A stretch of 64,000 nt of DNA from Megaleporinus macrocephalus (GCA_021613375.1 CM038726.1:14702341-14766340); one strand, 5' to 3'; shown: positions 42,651 through 56,354, numbered from the stretch's first letter. Numbers and translations are program-made. Notes: generated from the sequence alone by a model not told the origin.

Positions 42651-45160
42651 AGAATTTCTTACAACATTAATTTAACTGTAATTTCACTCTTCACGCTTTT
42701 CTTTGACATGCAAACACCGTAAACACGGTCGTTCCCGTCAGCTGTTACTGGGCTTCTGCAGTAACTCCTTAGCTGGACCACGTTATTGAGCGTAGACCTG
42801 AAGAAAGACGTGGCTGAAGTTCGCTTCTTACTCGAATTCCACCTTAAATGGTGCAGAAATGACATTCTGTATTTAACTGCTGCAGCATTTAAGCTGGGAC
42901 TTGAATAAGAAGCTGACTTCAGAAAGCATGCAGTTGAACTTTCCCAGCAAGCTGATGGCGAGTCTGAGTATTACAGTAACCCCTCCTCAGCACGAGCCGC
43001 CGCCAGATGTTGTACAAACTCGAGAATAATTATTCACTGGAGGTGTTTCAACCCACCAGACTTCTTAGTGAAGTTCCACCAAATGTTTCCACCAAGAGTT
43101 ATGCCTCTGTTAATTGAGATCTAAACAGATCTGATATGAAATGATGCATTGTAGACTCAAGTTTGTAGTTCTTACAGACTCAAGTTTCTTTGCCGTGTTG
43201 GTAATAGCAGGTTGACCCGAAACAGAAATCAGTGATGGTCTGCTGGTGAAGCTGTAGTAAACTGTGAAACTGCGAAACTGCATGCTCTCTGCACAAGGAG
43301 AGAGAGAGAGAGAGAAGGGTTGGCGCTGCTGTCTGGTGTTAGTGTTGCTCTGAACAGTATAAATAAGATTGCAACAGTCCACACCTGTGGACTAGCTCCA
43401 GTTCTGGAGAGACAGAGGTGGCTACTGTCAGTACATGTCATGTATGGATGTCTAAAAAGGTTGCATGGTAACCTGCATTCGAGTAGATTGCATGCCTATA
43501 CAGGTCAGCCTTGTAGTATGGTAGTACGGCCTGTTAGGATCATTCAAGTCCAATAACCTCACCCCTACTTGTTATCTCTGGGTCACCTCGTGTCTTGAAA
43601 AGGCGCTCGTGTTGAAGTTGTGGGCTCACTTGGCGCTGTAGTATTCTCTAAAATTAGACAAACAAGTGGTAGAAGTGGTTGGTAGACATCAGCAGCCCCT
43701 TTTGAAGATCTCTGTCAGTTTGCTCTCCTGCCAGGTCCTTCTTAAGATGTTGTGTTTTTAATTCACAGTAAAGAAAGGGGGGCATTTCTGTGGATAGATC
43801 ACCAAAAATAGGGACTGTACCCAGGAAACAGGAATATATGGTCATCTTGAGTGAGGAACTGTGTTGTGTACTATCCAGTCTGACCAGTAGACCTACATGT
43901 GTCCTCTTTTTGTCCAGTTCGCTGCATGTACATCTCAGAGGTAGTTTTAGACATACCACACGATTATTGTATTATATACTTCAGATGTCTGCTTTCTCTG
44001 GTCTTTTTTCATGGTTTCTCACACTTTACCAGATAAATAAAAAAAAGAATCCAGTGCAGTTCCCATTAGAAGCTTCTAAGCTTACTATTTATAAGGTCAA
44101 CATTATTTCCTGTTTTTGACCCTCTACAGAAAAGGTTTCGTAAGCATCTAGAAGGGTGATTGGAATACGTAGCATTATTATTTTTGGTATTTCAAAGCAC
44201 AAAAAGTGCTCACTTCCTTTTGATTTTGATTTTAAATTCTTATTGGAAGTGTTTGCTGGTACGTGAGCATAATACTGGTAAACTGGTTCACATGCTTCTA
44301 TTGTAGATTTATTTTATGGAAGAGCAAAGTAAAAGGTTAACATTGTTGTGTGTGTAAGTGCACAGGGTGGGTTGTGGTCATGGTTGGGTCTGCAAATGCA
44401 GCAGATGTTAGCCACGTGTTTGAGGAAGTGGGCTGCGTTAGCAAAGGTTCATAGTCAACCTCTATATGCATCACAGTGTAGAACAGGTTGCTGGATATTA
44501 TGTGTATTCCCAGCACCAAAAATTCCCTTCTTTCTCGTAACAGACTTCAGATATGTAATCATGTCCCAGTAGAATAAATACTTGTAAAAGACTAGACGTG
44601 TTTTGGATGTGATCAGAATAAGGAGGAGGAGATTTATACCTGTTTAAAGCTGCACTATGTAAGTTTGGTGGACCTCTGTGGAGGAAATGTGTAATTGCAG
44701 GCAATGTGAGAAAGAAGTATATTATCAAGCCTGTTGTGCTTCAGACTAGAGGACCTTACTGCTCCGTAAAGACACTTTGATGGCGCTTGATGTCGACTAG
44801 TCGTTGATCACATGATGCCACAGAGAAGGTAACAGTTGTCCGGTTTCCTAATGGAAAGAGCTTGACACACTACTGACCCCTGGAGTTGGCTTCGTTGACC
44901 CATTGTGTGTGCTGTAACATTTCTTCACCGATCTACAGTGCTTTAAAAATCTGATATTGATCATCTGTATCTCTTAACTTTTAACTTTTAACTCTGTCTC
45001 TGTCTGTGATTCGGGGCTCGCTGTGAAGGTTACACTTTACTGACCTGTGGAGTCACAGATTTTTAAAGTTGCTTGTTGCAAAACTTTTCTATCTCCAGTG
45101 GGTTTATTTATGACATCATCAGTGATGTTGACTCAACTGTCATAACTTTACTGTTGAAAA

Positions 45161-45203
45161 AGTGTGTGTGTGTGTGTGTGTAAATAAATAAATAAATAAA
45201 TAA

Positions 45204-45236
<33 letters not shown>
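45161..45236. repeat. compound (GT)n(AAAT)n(TA)n(CA)n microsatellite
   Basis: Four simple motifs in succession. GT at one end and CA at the other can pair as a hairpin. It abuts the left end of the hAT element at 45237. Confidence 0.93.
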
Positions 45237-45832
45237 AAGAGATGGATCGATCAGCGTTTTTAAGGGCGATTCTGATCGCCCATCACCGTTCAATGCAATC
45301 GGCCGATACCGATCAAGGCCGGGGCTAGTTGCCACGACGGGGCTACATGTAGTTATTATAGTAAGCAAGTCATAAAGCGTGGTTGAAACTGGTTTATTAT
45401 CATTTTTAGCGAGCTCATGTGAAACAGCATAATATTTTAAACAAAATTATCAGTAAAAAAACAAAGTAAATCAAATATCCCCAAAACTGCAGTCATTAAA
45501 TGTAGACTCTTAATTTAAAATGAAAAAAGCAAATTAAATAAATGCAGTCATTAAATGTAGATCTTGAATTGTTGCTGCTGTACTGTTAGTACCAGTCAGA
45601 TCTGGTCTGTTCTGGGTTATTATCTGTTTTGGGTTGTTTGTTTTGAGCTGGCCAGAGGGGGTTTCAATGAAACACTAGCTGGAAATACAGAAATTAGGCT
45701 CATTTGTTTAACGGCATGGATCGCCTCTCGAGATCGAGAAATTGGGGAGAAATATTGGCCGATCACTGATCACATATTTTAATTAAAAATCGTCTGATAC
45801 CGATACACAGCCAATTGATCATTCCATCTCTA

Positions 45833-45833
<1 letters not shown>
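45237..45833 (-). mobile_element. hAT (GATCGG family) element, internally deleted copy
   Basis: Ends AGAGATGGATCGATCAGCG and (inverted) TAGAGATGGAATGATCAATT. Inside, CGGGGCTACATGTAGTTATT and CAAGTCATAAAGCGTGGTTG are the inverse of 10856-10940. Microsatellites on both sides hide the target duplication. Confidence 0.82.

Positions 45834-45872
<39 letters not shown>
45834..45872. repeat. (TA)n microsatellite
   Basis: About 19 TA units, directly beside the hAT element. Confidence 0.93.
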
Positions 45873-45877
<5 letters not shown>

Positions 45878-47444
45878 TAAATGAGGTTGTGCAATACCTA
45901 ACTTAGACCCCTTCCCCAGTAGGATGAATCTGATGGCGAGCTTGTTGAAATTATTAATAGAGAACTGAGTCAATATTTGGTGAAGGATGTGTCTACTGAG
46001 GATACAAGTGAATTGTCTGCTGTTGTCATCATATCCTTATCAGCAGAGTGTTGATTTTGCATTTGAGACGTACAACTGTTTACTGTCCTAATAAACCTTG
46101 GGTGTTGGCGTCAGAGCTACAGATACAATTTCTTTTCTTTAGGAAAAGAAATCCTTAAAACGAGGTGTTTTTAATTTCAATTTCAATCACGTCTGACGGC
46201 CATCTAAAAGGCGGCTGTCGCTCAAACACACCACCCCACAAGAAGAAATCCACAGCCTACACCGTCACATGGTTTGACGGAGGTGCTTAACTAAACATCC
46301 AGTTGTTGAACTAGGAAATCTGACAAGGCTCTCACTGACGTTTAGATCCAGTATCACTGCATAACGTTCAAGGCACCGAGGACAATGAGATGGGGAAAGC
46401 TAAACGTGTGGGGTTTAGAAACCATGGGGTGACGGTTCTCAATCAGCTCTTTGTGTGAGGAGGACACAGCAACGGCTATGATCAGCTGTGTGATTGTAAT
46501 GCAGGACACACGCGAATACGCACACGGGCTCAGTCTTTTCCAGAGCCGTGCAGCCTTCCCACACTTGGACACTCGCTCACTTCAGTTCTTCCCTCTCTGA
46601 GTCTTTCCCACACCTGCCTTATACAAATGTACAACTCATTCTGGGAGGTTTCTGGGGGTCGGGAGTCTACCCCCCTCGTTTCTGAAAGCGTGTCAGAAGG
46701 ACATAGCTTCTTTAAACGGGTTTAAAAGGGCCTTACAGTGGCCTATGCTGCACCTGCCGTGTTTACCTTATCCCAGGATTTATTCCCTCGTTTAAAATTC
46801 ATGCATTGCCCACATATCTAGGCACTGCTTTTGCTGAGGAGCTTTAAATGTGCACAGTTTACATGGAACGATATTATCTGTCCGCGTAATCAATTTGCCA
46901 CACTAGTTGCTTTACAGTTCAGATGCAAATGCAACGAGATCAGGGACCAGGCTGTGTCTCTGTGTGTAGGTCAGTTTTGGATATCTAAATGGACAGGGTT
47001 CTGTTCAGACCTTGTACTTGTTCCTTAAGTGAAAAGTTGGGGAGCTGGAGGACAAGGTGGGACAGTGTGGCACTTGCTGTCCACGAAAAGGGGCTTTTCC
47101 TATAGTTCACACTAGTAAGCAACAAGGTGCTAATGTTGGTTTAGATATGTCCCTCTGACAGGCAAAAAAAATAAAAATACATAAATAAATATATATATAT
47201 ATATAATTAGGGGTGTGCGATTATATATAATCTATGATAGCATCTTAATTGCCGTTCATGCTTTAGTACAGGTCGCTGCACTTGTGCATTGAGAGTGGCT
47301 ATACTGTGGGCTAGCATAGGCTGAAGCATGGAGCTGTTTTGGATTTGAAAAGACTGGCGTTGCTCATGAGATGGCGGTTTGCAGACTTTGTAAGAAAGCA
47401 GCTGTTAAAAAACCTGTTCCATCATCTCCCAACAAACCACCACA

Positions 47445-47765
47445 CAGAGTGAGGAGTATGAACAGAGTGTGAGGAGTATGAAGAGAGTGTGAGGAGTATG
47501 AAGAGAGTGTGAGGAGTATAAAGAGAGTGTGAGGAGTATGAAGAGAGTGTGAGGAGTATGAACAGAGTGTGAGGAGTATGAAGAGAGTATGAGGAGTATG
47601 AAGAGAGTGTGAGGAGTATGAAGAGAGTGTGAGGAGTATGAAGAGAGTGTGAGGAGTATGAAGAGAGTGTGAGGAGTATGAAGAGAGTGTGAGGAGTATG
47701 AACGGAGTGTGAGGAGTATGAACGGAGTGTGAGGAGTATGAAGAGAGTGTGAGGAGTATGAAGAG
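47445..47765. repeat. 20-bp minisatellite, about 16 units
   Basis: The unit is AGAGAGTGTGAGGAGTATGA with variants (AACAGAGT, AACGGAGT, and one GTATAAAG). On the minus strand it gives a repeated Thr-Leu-x-x-Tyr-Ser-Ser-His-type peptide, which is an artefact. Confidence 0.97.
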
Positions 47766-47800
47766 CTTCGGGAGCGTGCTGTCCAGGATATATCTAAACC

Positions 47801-47982
47801 TGGATGGATGGATGGATGGATGGATGGATGGATGGATGGATGGATGGATGGATGGATGGATGGATGGATGGATGGATGGATGGATGGATGGATGGATGGA
47901 TGGATGGATGGATGGATGGATGGATGGATGGATGGATGGATGGATGGATGGATGGATGGATGGATGGATGGATGGATGGATG
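47801..47982. repeat. (TGGA)n tetranucleotide satellite, about 45 units
   Basis: 182 bp of perfect TGGA repeats. All frames on both strands stay open (WMDG or HPSI peptides), which explains the longest open frames of the window. Confidence 0.98.
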
Positions 47983-48065
47983 CTCTTGTGTGAACATGCA
48001 GTCAAGCATTTAAGAGATGCTGGTTTAGGTTATTTATGTAAAGTGTTGCTTAAATACACAGACGT

Positions 48066-48286
48066 CACTTTATTAGATACAGCTCCACCAACACCACCAC
48101 CACGTCACAGGCACTGCAGAGCTGAGAACTACTCCAATATTAGCTGCTCTGTGGTGGGGGTCCTGACCATTAAAGAACAGAGTGAAAGGGGGCTAAACAT
48201 GTACGCAGAGAAACGTGATGGCGTATCTATGCACAGTGTTTTAAGGCTATACATGTAGAAGCAAGGTAGATGTACCTAATACAGTG
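48066..48286. mobile_element. miniature inverted-repeat element (ACTTTATTAG type)
   Basis: Left CACTTTATTAGATACAGCTC, right (inverted) CACTGTATTAGGTACATCTA. The interior shares ACCATTAAAGAACAG and GTGAAA with the palindromic element at 31086-31842. Confidence 0.72.
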
Positions 48287-48712
48287 TTTAGTGAGTGTAT
48301 ATCTCTCGGGCTGTCCACTAACACGTCTTGGGATCTGTCTTTTTTGTGGTTAGCCAGTTATGTTCAAAATTTCTGGCACTTCAAAGATGATCTTCTGGTG
48401 GAAGCGGGCGTTCGGGTCCTTTTCAGGGGACTTTTATTCTTCACCCAGCGTAGTGCACATAATGTCAAGGCTGTGAAAGGTGAACCTGAAGGAATGTCAT
48501 TTCCACATAAGACTCTTGACTCAGAAGCTGGAATATTCTATCTATATTTATATCTATATTCTATATTCTATTTGCCGAGAACGTTTGAAAGTCTGTGAAT
48601 GTGTTTATCATTGTCTTTCAGGGGAACTTGAGGTGCCTTGTCATCAAGCGGTGTAGGAGCAGTGTTAAGGAAACTGACAGCACCATCCCAGTAGATGTGT
48701 GCATGTGTGTAT

Positions 48713-49096
48713 TAGGGCTGTGTATTGGCAAAAACCTGGCAATACAATACGTATCATGATACAGCGGTCACGATTCAATATATCACAATATACTGCCATA
48801 CTGAAAGCAAAGAAATATTTTTTAAAAATACTAATATTAACACACCACTATATGAACAGGATTACTAATGCTTACAATAGCATTCCGCCCTTGTGCTGCT
48901 TGTTAATGTTGGAGTGGAGCTGAAAATGGATTACAACACTGCTATCTAGTGGTCAGAGGTTTAAACACAACACACAATGATTCACTGTCTGCCAGGAATC
49001 TGTATATCGATACTGTGTTTTTGAGAATCGATACAGTATCACTAAACATAATATTCCAATGTTTTTTTTTTCTTTCTATATTTTCTTACACCTCTA
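48713..49096 (-). mobile_element. hAT miniature element (family A, copy 3), 384 bp
   Basis: Reverse orientation copy of 11843-12222. It runs TAGGGCTGTGTATTGGC to TTTTCTTACACCTCTA with perfect 8-bp duplications GTGTGTAT at 48705-48712 and 49097-49104. Confidence 0.94.
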
Positions 49097-49157
49097 GTGT
49101 GTATGTGTTTTGCTTTTGGGGTTTTGTTTTTAGGCTGTACTGCTTTAGTAGATCACT

Positions 49158-49162
49158 GTAAT

Positions 49163-49201
<39 letters not shown>

Positions 49202-49204
49202 TTT
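49158..49204. repeat. (ATTT)n microsatellite
   Basis: About 11 ATTT units. Confidence 0.93.
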
Positions 49205-49459
49205 TCTGCCTCGTCTGGTATCATCTCCCATTCGCTAGGCAGTTCTTTTGACCTCATCATTTGAGTAAACAGCCCCGTCTGTGTGTTCGTACCTGCAGAT
49301 TTGCAGTAAAATGGAAACAGAGGCATCTTCAGAAGGAGGTTTCTATTTACAAACGCTGGAAAATGCTGATCAGTCAAAACTGCCAAGTATTAACCTGAAG
49401 CAGGCCTGTCGAGACATCACTTCGCAATTTCCATTTCAGACTCATCTAGCGTCCGTTTT

Positions 49460-49478
49460 CCTCTCTCTCTCTCTCTCA

Positions 49479-49509
<31 letters not shown>

Positions 49510-49541
49510 TCTCTCACTCTCTCTCTCTCACTCTCTCTCTC

Positions 49542-49620
<79 letters not shown>
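49460..49620. repeat. (CT)n microsatellite with CA interruptions
   Basis: 160 bp of CT repeats broken at intervals by CACT. A 128-codon Ser-Leu-rich frame through it is not a gene. Confidence 0.96.
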
Positions 49621-49624
<4 letters not shown>

Positions 49625-50476
49625 CACACAGGTTCTCATCCCCAGGTCACACTACAGAGATGAGTGACAGTGTCTCTGCAGTGAGACTTGCCTTGTACTC
49701 ACCACAACAAAGGAATGTGTTAAGGAAACCTTATTTCCTCATTCCCCGCAGACGAAAACATGACACCGCACCGCGAGACGCTTCCTGCTGCGCTGAAGGC
49801 TTTATTCTTTTGACACTTTGACCTTTGCGACTTGTGTTCTCCTGTCCTCGTTGTGTTCTTCACTCTTATGTGGACAGTAAATTTCACCCAGAATGCTTCT
49901 TTGTTGTCGCTTGAGAACCCACAACAACCCATAACTGGTCATATATAATGTGTAGTTACACTGATTCCTGGATCAGCTACACAAGATTTGTGTCTTTCGT
50001 AATGTTTATGAAAGATTAGGCCAGAGGTCGACAGCCTGAACGTTAAGAAGAGCCACGTAATTCTGTTTCAACGTAAACTACCTGGGAGCCACATTTTAAG
50101 GCCATTTTATTGGTGTAACATCTAAGCTGCAGGTATGGGCCAACGTGCTGGTACAAACTTGTAATATAATATAATAACAAGTTTAAACCATGTTTATGTA
50201 GGGTTATTTGTTCTGTGGCAGTAATTTTCCTCAAGTACTTTTGAAGTTCATGAATAGCGGTGTGAGTCCACGGCTGATGGTCAGTTGAGTTGGACTAACT
50301 CGGGGCTCTGTTATCCTACTATTTTTCTATGTTTCTGAGTCGAGGCTGGAGCCAGGACAGCCTGTAATAAAGTCTAATAAAGTTTGTGCCGAGATGCTAC
50401 AGTATTAATGGAAACGTAGACTTACTTTACTCTGCTGTAAACTTTAGCTTAGCTATAGCAACATATATCTCGTAAG

Positions 50477-50827
50477 CAGTGCTTCATTTGTAAAACATCA
50501 GGTAATGGAACACTAAAGGTGGGGTGATCCAGCAAGTGGCAGTGAGGGAAAAGGTCCTGGAACGCATAAACACAACAGTGCTTCAAGTGTCCATCTAACA
50601 TAGTAGCATTCTATACAATAAAATAATCCTAGCTCTAATTAATGCAGTAAGGAGCTGCAACCATAAAATCTCAGAGATGCCACTGGACAAATAGTTTTTG
50701 ATGTCCTACAAAAAAAAGACCTCAAAGAGGTGGTGGATCCACATAAATAAGTTCTGGAACACAGGTACCTGAAATATGAGAGGTGCCGGATCTTTTTCCG
50801 GCAAGATCCAGCACAAATTAAACACTG
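50477..50827 (+). mobile_element. hAT miniature element, 351 bp
   Basis: Ends CAGTGCTTCATTTGTAAAAC and (inverted) CAGTGTTTAATTTGTGCTGG. Flanks are CTCGTAAG (50469-50476) and CTCGTAAC (50828-50835), 7 of 8. Confidence 0.88.
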
Positions 50828-51885
50828 CTCGTAACTCGACTCCAGCCGGACATGCGGGACACTTTCTTACCAAAGTTTTGGAAACAGTGTTCCACTTTTT
50901 GGTGATAGATGATGAAATGTCTTCCATTTTTTTAACATATCAGAAAACCAACTGAATTTACCTGCAAATAAATCAGTTCACTCATCTCTTGGTGTTCATC
51001 TTGAACAGTAGTTTTATGTTTTGCTGCTACTAGCAGGGGGATGTTGTTGTCCGTGTTGCTACATAACCAGCAGTCTGTGCACCAAGTTTCAGGATTGAAA
51101 ATCAAATAGAACGTGTACATTAATTCCAGTGTTTAAGACCATTTATCGTTGCGTTATTTATATCTATTCATATCTATACCTGTACAAGGTGGCAGTAGAA
51201 GTGCTGCATGTTTGCTGACCCCTGGATTAGGCAATCACCCTGCCAGTGGGCAGACTGGCCGTACTACATGTTTGATGGACGTTGTTGATGGAAACGTTGT
51301 TACCGCCTTTATATGGATTCGTAGGCTCTCGGGGAGGAGGTTGAAGAAACTGATTATGGCTACAGAAGCGCTGTATGTGATGGGACCAGCTTTGTGCTGT
51401 AGCTGCTGTGATCAGCGTTTAGCCAGTAGTGTGTTTGTAGCACTGCTTCGTAGCGCTGTTAAATTCTGAGCAGCAGTTATATCAGTATATCAGGACCCCT
51501 ATTCCTGCTCGCCGTGTTCACGTATGTGCACCAAGGAGAACCGTGTACAGGCTTCTCTACTGCTATTGGTCAACGTCAGGGAACATGTGGTAGGATATGT
51601 CCCACTACGGGGAGGGAAAGGATTGTTGTGACCTCTTGAACTCTCTGCCAAGGATGGCAGTAGAATCAGGGCAGATGCTGAAACGGTTGAAGTAACTATT
51701 TCAGAAGAAACAGGAGGAACGTTGGTAAATGATTGAAGTGATTAATATCTTAATGGTGTTTAGTGTTCTAGAAGTAACAGTACCTACGAAACTGAAGAAA
51801 AGCGCATTGTGACACTTTCCTCTCCTCCACTAAGGTTATGTACAGCTGTGTGCAAATGTTTGGGAGCCCCTGTACATGTATTTGT

Positions 51886-52101
51886 ATATCGTCGCTGTCC
51901 AATAAAAGCAAGTATCTCAAAATGTTTTACAGGAGAGACTAAAAACATACTTTCTATTCAATGTGAGTCAATGGAACCAGATTTTTTTTCATTTTTATTG
52001 GTCCATTCATCATGAAATTTTCCCAAAACCATTGGCGTGTTTAAATGATGTAGAAAACTCAGAAATGGAGAAACATGTTTTTCATTGGACAGCGACGATA
52101 T
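51886..52101 (+). mobile_element. family C element, copy 6 (best preserved)
   Basis: Ends ATCGTCGCTGTCCAATAAAA and (inverted) ATCGTCGCTGTCCAATGAAA match at 19 of 20. The core has TGTGAGTCAATGGAACCAG and GGTCCATTCATCATGAAAT. At about 216 bp it is the reference copy for this family. Confidence 0.87.
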
Positions 52102-53436
52102 GCATCATCCGCATCTTCTAAGTACCACACTTTCTGTTTGTGGAATTGTCTTCAGATAAAGAGCAAGAAAACAGAAAATCAACCTCACAGTTCACAGAAC
52201 CTCACAAAAAACAGTTATTTATAAAAATCATGAAGAAAATTTGATTTGGCTGTATATTTGGAAGTAAGATGCTGGAGCAGACCTCCTGAGGGATGGAAAT
52301 CATTAATGTGGTTGACTCTGAAAATACTTCATAGATGTTTTATTAATGGCTTATTGCTCCTTTTAAGTGGTTGCCAAACAGCATGCAAATGAATATCCTT
52401 GCAGAGTGGGAGGTTCAATGTTCATGTCAGTTTGTATGGGTCAGGTTTTTCACTCCACCTGTGTGTTTGTAAGTGAAAGGTTGTCTTGAATTTGTTGTAA
52501 AGATCTGTCTGACAAAAAGCCAGGTGTATCTGTGACATTTTTAGAAATCCCACTGTTTGAAAGTAGATTTAATCTTGTGTGCCACATGACTGACTGTCGA
52601 GTGACTTCTCTTTAATTATGTAATGAAAGAAATAGCAAATTTGTTGTGTGGAAGAACTTCATGTTAAGGCTCTGGACCTCTCTGGCTCTCAGTCTGACCT
52701 TACTAGTTGTTATTAGTATAGTAACTGGTTAAAAAATATGGATATATGAACTATGGTGTTTTTGTAAGTGTTGTTTAGACCATTTGTTTATTTGTTGAGG
52801 AGGGATAAAGAATATTTTCATATAGTTTCTTGTCCAAATCTGTGCTTTTCATGGACTCACCACTTCACCCACATTAAACAAACTCTAGAAAAACCAGCAT
52901 AGATTGGCATGTCTGTTAATATTAACGTCCTGTGGCCATTTTTGACCTTCTATATTCTATAAGCTGCAGTATGTAGGATTATTTCCTGTAGAATTAAAAG
53001 ATGTTGCACTACTGAGTGAGGAGGAAAAACAGGTTTTGCAGGAGTTTTTTGGACCATGTGATATGTTTTTCCCCCATGTATTAAATGTCATACACACAGG
53101 CTCAGAAAGAACATCCGACAGGACGTTGTGGTCTTCAATGCAAAATCAACATTATACCCATGAAGACAACCGCAGATAATTCACTCCTTACATACTCTTA
53201 GAACCGGGGTGGACAATGTGATGATATTGTATCATAATTAATAATGCCATAATAAACTTTTCCGTACCCACAGTGGAGCAAAGAGAACTGAACACTGACC
53301 AACTGTATGTTTCATTAGTAAGTGAGCATAAAGTTACTGCTGTGCAGTTTGTAAAACAATTATGCATACGATAGGAATATTAGTATTGTGAAACTGTGAG
53401 TATTAGTAAACTGTGAGACATATCATCGTAAAGTAC

Positions 53437-53440
<4 letters not shown>

Positions 53441-53480
<40 letters not shown>

Positions 53481-53508
53481 AAAGAAAAAATATATATATA
53501 TATATTTT
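53441..53508. repeat. (TA)n runs with A-rich spacer
   Basis: Two TA runs separated by AAAGAAAGAAAAA. Confidence 0.92.
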
Positions 53509-54567
53509 TTAATTATCCATCCCTACTTTCAACATACTTGCAATCATCAGATTCATCCACAGTATTAACAAATGGGATGCCAGTACAATGACTGCAATTG
53601 AAGCTGTTTATGACAAAAATATATCATCACTATATAATTTATAATCAAGTATTCATGTATTTACATGTATTTTGATTTTATTAGCTTTACAGAACTTAAC
53701 AATTCAAAAGTGGTGTACAGTATAAAAAAAGCTGTAACTAATATTAAAAACAATAAGCAACACGCAGGTCAAGCAACTGGTGTAAACTGTTCCCCCAGAA
53801 TAAGACTTATTCAAATTTCAGAGCACACATTGATGAACTTGATTTATTAACATGACATAAGAAAGATTAAACACAGCACTTGTATTTATTAAACGATGTG
53901 GACGTAACACGTGGCCTTTCAAAGCTGTGATTGTGGCCCTTCTTTTGTTATGTATAAAGGTGGTGCATCTGTCCAGCAGATGTCCTCAACAGAGAGAAGC
54001 TCCCACAAGGGGCTTGCGTCCAAAAGGTCACTCTAGGGTCCCTGATGTGCTGTGAATGGGATTCAGCTGAACTCTGACCTTGCTTTGTTTTGAAGCCTCA
54101 TATCTTTGTGGCATCTGTGTCATAAGGACAGTCACCATAGACGGTCACTGCGATTTCATTTTTTGGTAGATAATCATGTAGTTTAGACTTTTAGCAGCTG
54201 CCCAGCAGTTTCTGTTGTAAGTGTCTTTTGATTCACTTTATCTCTAAGCACAAGCCAGTGGGTGAGAACGGCTATGTGTTGTAGCTGACAGTTCGGTTAG
54301 GAAGTGAAAAACAGAGATAAGGTTGAAAACCACCAAAATGTTCCATTTGCAGCATTACGTGCTGCTGTAGTTGATCTACAGCACTCGCAGGTTCAGATGT
54401 TCCTTTGTGGAGATGCTGAGTACATTTGAAACCTGTGGTACAGGTAGATGTTCCACAGCATGTGTGGAAACAGCTAATAGGTTTCATGTAATGAGGTATG
54501 TGGGCTTCATAGAGAGCATAGTTTGCATTGTATTGTTCTTAATGTATAGCAAATGTTTGCTGTGTGA

Positions 54568-54665
54568 AAGCTAGGGCTGCACCTAATGATTCATTTCATA
54601 ACTGATTAATTGATTATTTTTCCATTAGTCGATTAATCTAATGACTAATTTTTAGATTACTCTAA
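54568..54665 (+). mobile_element. hAT-like terminal fragment
   Basis: TAGGGCTGCACCTAATGATT followed by CGATTAATC motifs resembles the left end of fish hAT elements. The right end is not found. Confidence 0.5.
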
Positions 54666-54729
54666 GTGTGAATGGAATTTTTTGGATTTGTAACCAATGG
54701 AAGATTTTTGTGGATATATATATATATAT

Positions 54730-54930
54730 AGATAGATACTTTATTGATCCAGAAGGAAATTTAGCAACCAATAGCAGTTTCGCAGAACAAAACAAAGTAC
54801 AAAACCCAGTACAAAGAAGAATAAAGAATTCCAATAGTCAAAAAGAATATATACAAGAGCATATGAAAACAAAACTATACAACCTGACTGTAGGTAAAAA
54901 AAGGTAGTGCAGTAATAAATTAGGTAATGT
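54730..54930 (-). repeat. non-LTR retroelement 3' tail, second copy
   Basis: AGATACTTTATTGATCCAGA followed by AGGAAATTTAGCAACC matches the tail at 7850-8000. Flanking GATA and TA runs are usual for these tails. Confidence 0.6.
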
Positions 54931-54933
54931 GTA

Positions 54934-54937
<4 letters not shown>

Positions 54938-54973
<36 letters not shown>
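54938..54973. repeat. (TA)n microsatellite
   Basis: About 18 TA units. Confidence 0.92.
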
Positions 54974-54976
<3 letters not shown>

Positions 54977-55725
54977 GCAGAGAACCATTTGAGAAGCAGC
55001 TATGTATGTTTTAAAGCTCCCGCGGTATCGAGAAAACCTTGCGTATGGACACTGGGCAATTAAGAAGCGATTAGAAATGTGTGACTACTACTGAAAGAAA
55101 CATATTTTAAGGCTCATTTATGCTCAACGTTAAATACGGATACGCACGGAGCCTTCTGTCCGTCTTTTGCGCTCATTTCGTACATACATTAGTTTTTGAA
55201 AGCTTACAGATACAGACGGGATGGAGCAATACTGCTGGAGACCATTGGGCAGTGCAAGACGTGACCAATTCCATACGAACACGACGAAGAAGAAACAGCA
55301 GGACTTTTTGAACATTGGTTGTGCGAGTTGATTAGAAATTCCTTGAAATACCTTCTCTGCGGCACAGAGACAATAGTTTTTCTTCATTTTTGAACTAAAT
55401 AAAGAACTACAAGCTCATCTACCGTCGCCATGTTTGATGTTCTCCAAACTGCCTTCTACTGGATGTGTTGCTCAGCAACCATGTCAACGGAGCTGACGCA
55501 GAGAAGTATGTGAGCGGTGGCGGCTATATCCCTTCAGACATATATAAATTAGTATATATCCGGCTTTACATGTGCTAATAATTTTTAAATTTGTGTTTCT
55601 GTGTGAAATACTCCCACTACTCTAGATGCACACAGATAAATCCATGCTTTCAGTAGGCGCGGCCATCTTCAACGCACGTTATGCTAATCGACGTTATTTC
55701 GTAATCAGTGCAAGCGTTTGCACAA

Positions 55726-55974
55726 CTTCTGTGTATTTGACGCACTACAGCATATGATAGTCAGTCTCTAAATAATAATAATAAGAAGAATATTCTTCTG
55801 TGTATTTGACACACTACAGCATATGATAGTCTCTAAATAGTAATAATAATAATAAGAAGAATATTCTTCTGTGTATTTGACACACTACAGCATATGATAG
55901 TCTCTAAATAATAATAATAAGAAGAAGAATATTCTTCTGTGTATTTGACACACTACAGCATATGATAGTCTCTA

Positions 55975-55985
<11 letters not shown>
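55726..55985. repeat. about 70-bp tandem repeat, four units
   Basis: Units start with CTTCTGTGTATTTGACACAC at 55726, 55795, 55866 and 55934. Each ends in an AAT/AAG microsatellite of different length. Confidence 0.95.

Positions 55986-56023
<38 letters not shown>
55975..56023. repeat. (AAT)n microsatellite
   Basis: About 16 AAT units at the junction of the 70-bp repeat and the retroelement copy. Confidence 0.94.
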
Positions 56024-56354
56024 TTTATTACTAGAGCACTTTTCATTCCAATGGCAGCTCAAAGTGCTTTACAGACTTTTTCATCAGTAATAAAAACATA
56101 AACTGAATCTTAGTAAGCCAAAGACAAATTTCAGGATGTTAACGTTTTAATTAAACGGCGAGTTAAATAGACACATTTGAATTGTTTCTTAAGAGTGAGC
56201 ACTGATCTGGACTGTCGAATAAAACTTGGAACTGAGTTCCTCAGTTTAGAAGCAGACTAACTGAAAGAGTTTCTCCATATGTTCTGTATTTTATTGACAG
56301 TGTGCAGAAGGTCATTGTCTGCAGATCTAAGATCTCGAGCTGAAACGTAAACAG

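Noticed and set aside
45731..45760. GGGGAGAAATATTGG as a possible GEK start of fcho2 exon 2
   Set aside because: It lies inside a hAT element that occurs elsewhere with the same sequence and lacks an acceptor in the right phase.
47364..48258. Long open frames of 213 and 169 codons
   Set aside because: They translate the 20-bp minisatellite and the TGGA satellite (HPSI or WMDG repeats) on both strands.
49281..49667. 128-codon Ser-Leu-rich frame
   Set aside because: It is a reading of the CT microsatellite.
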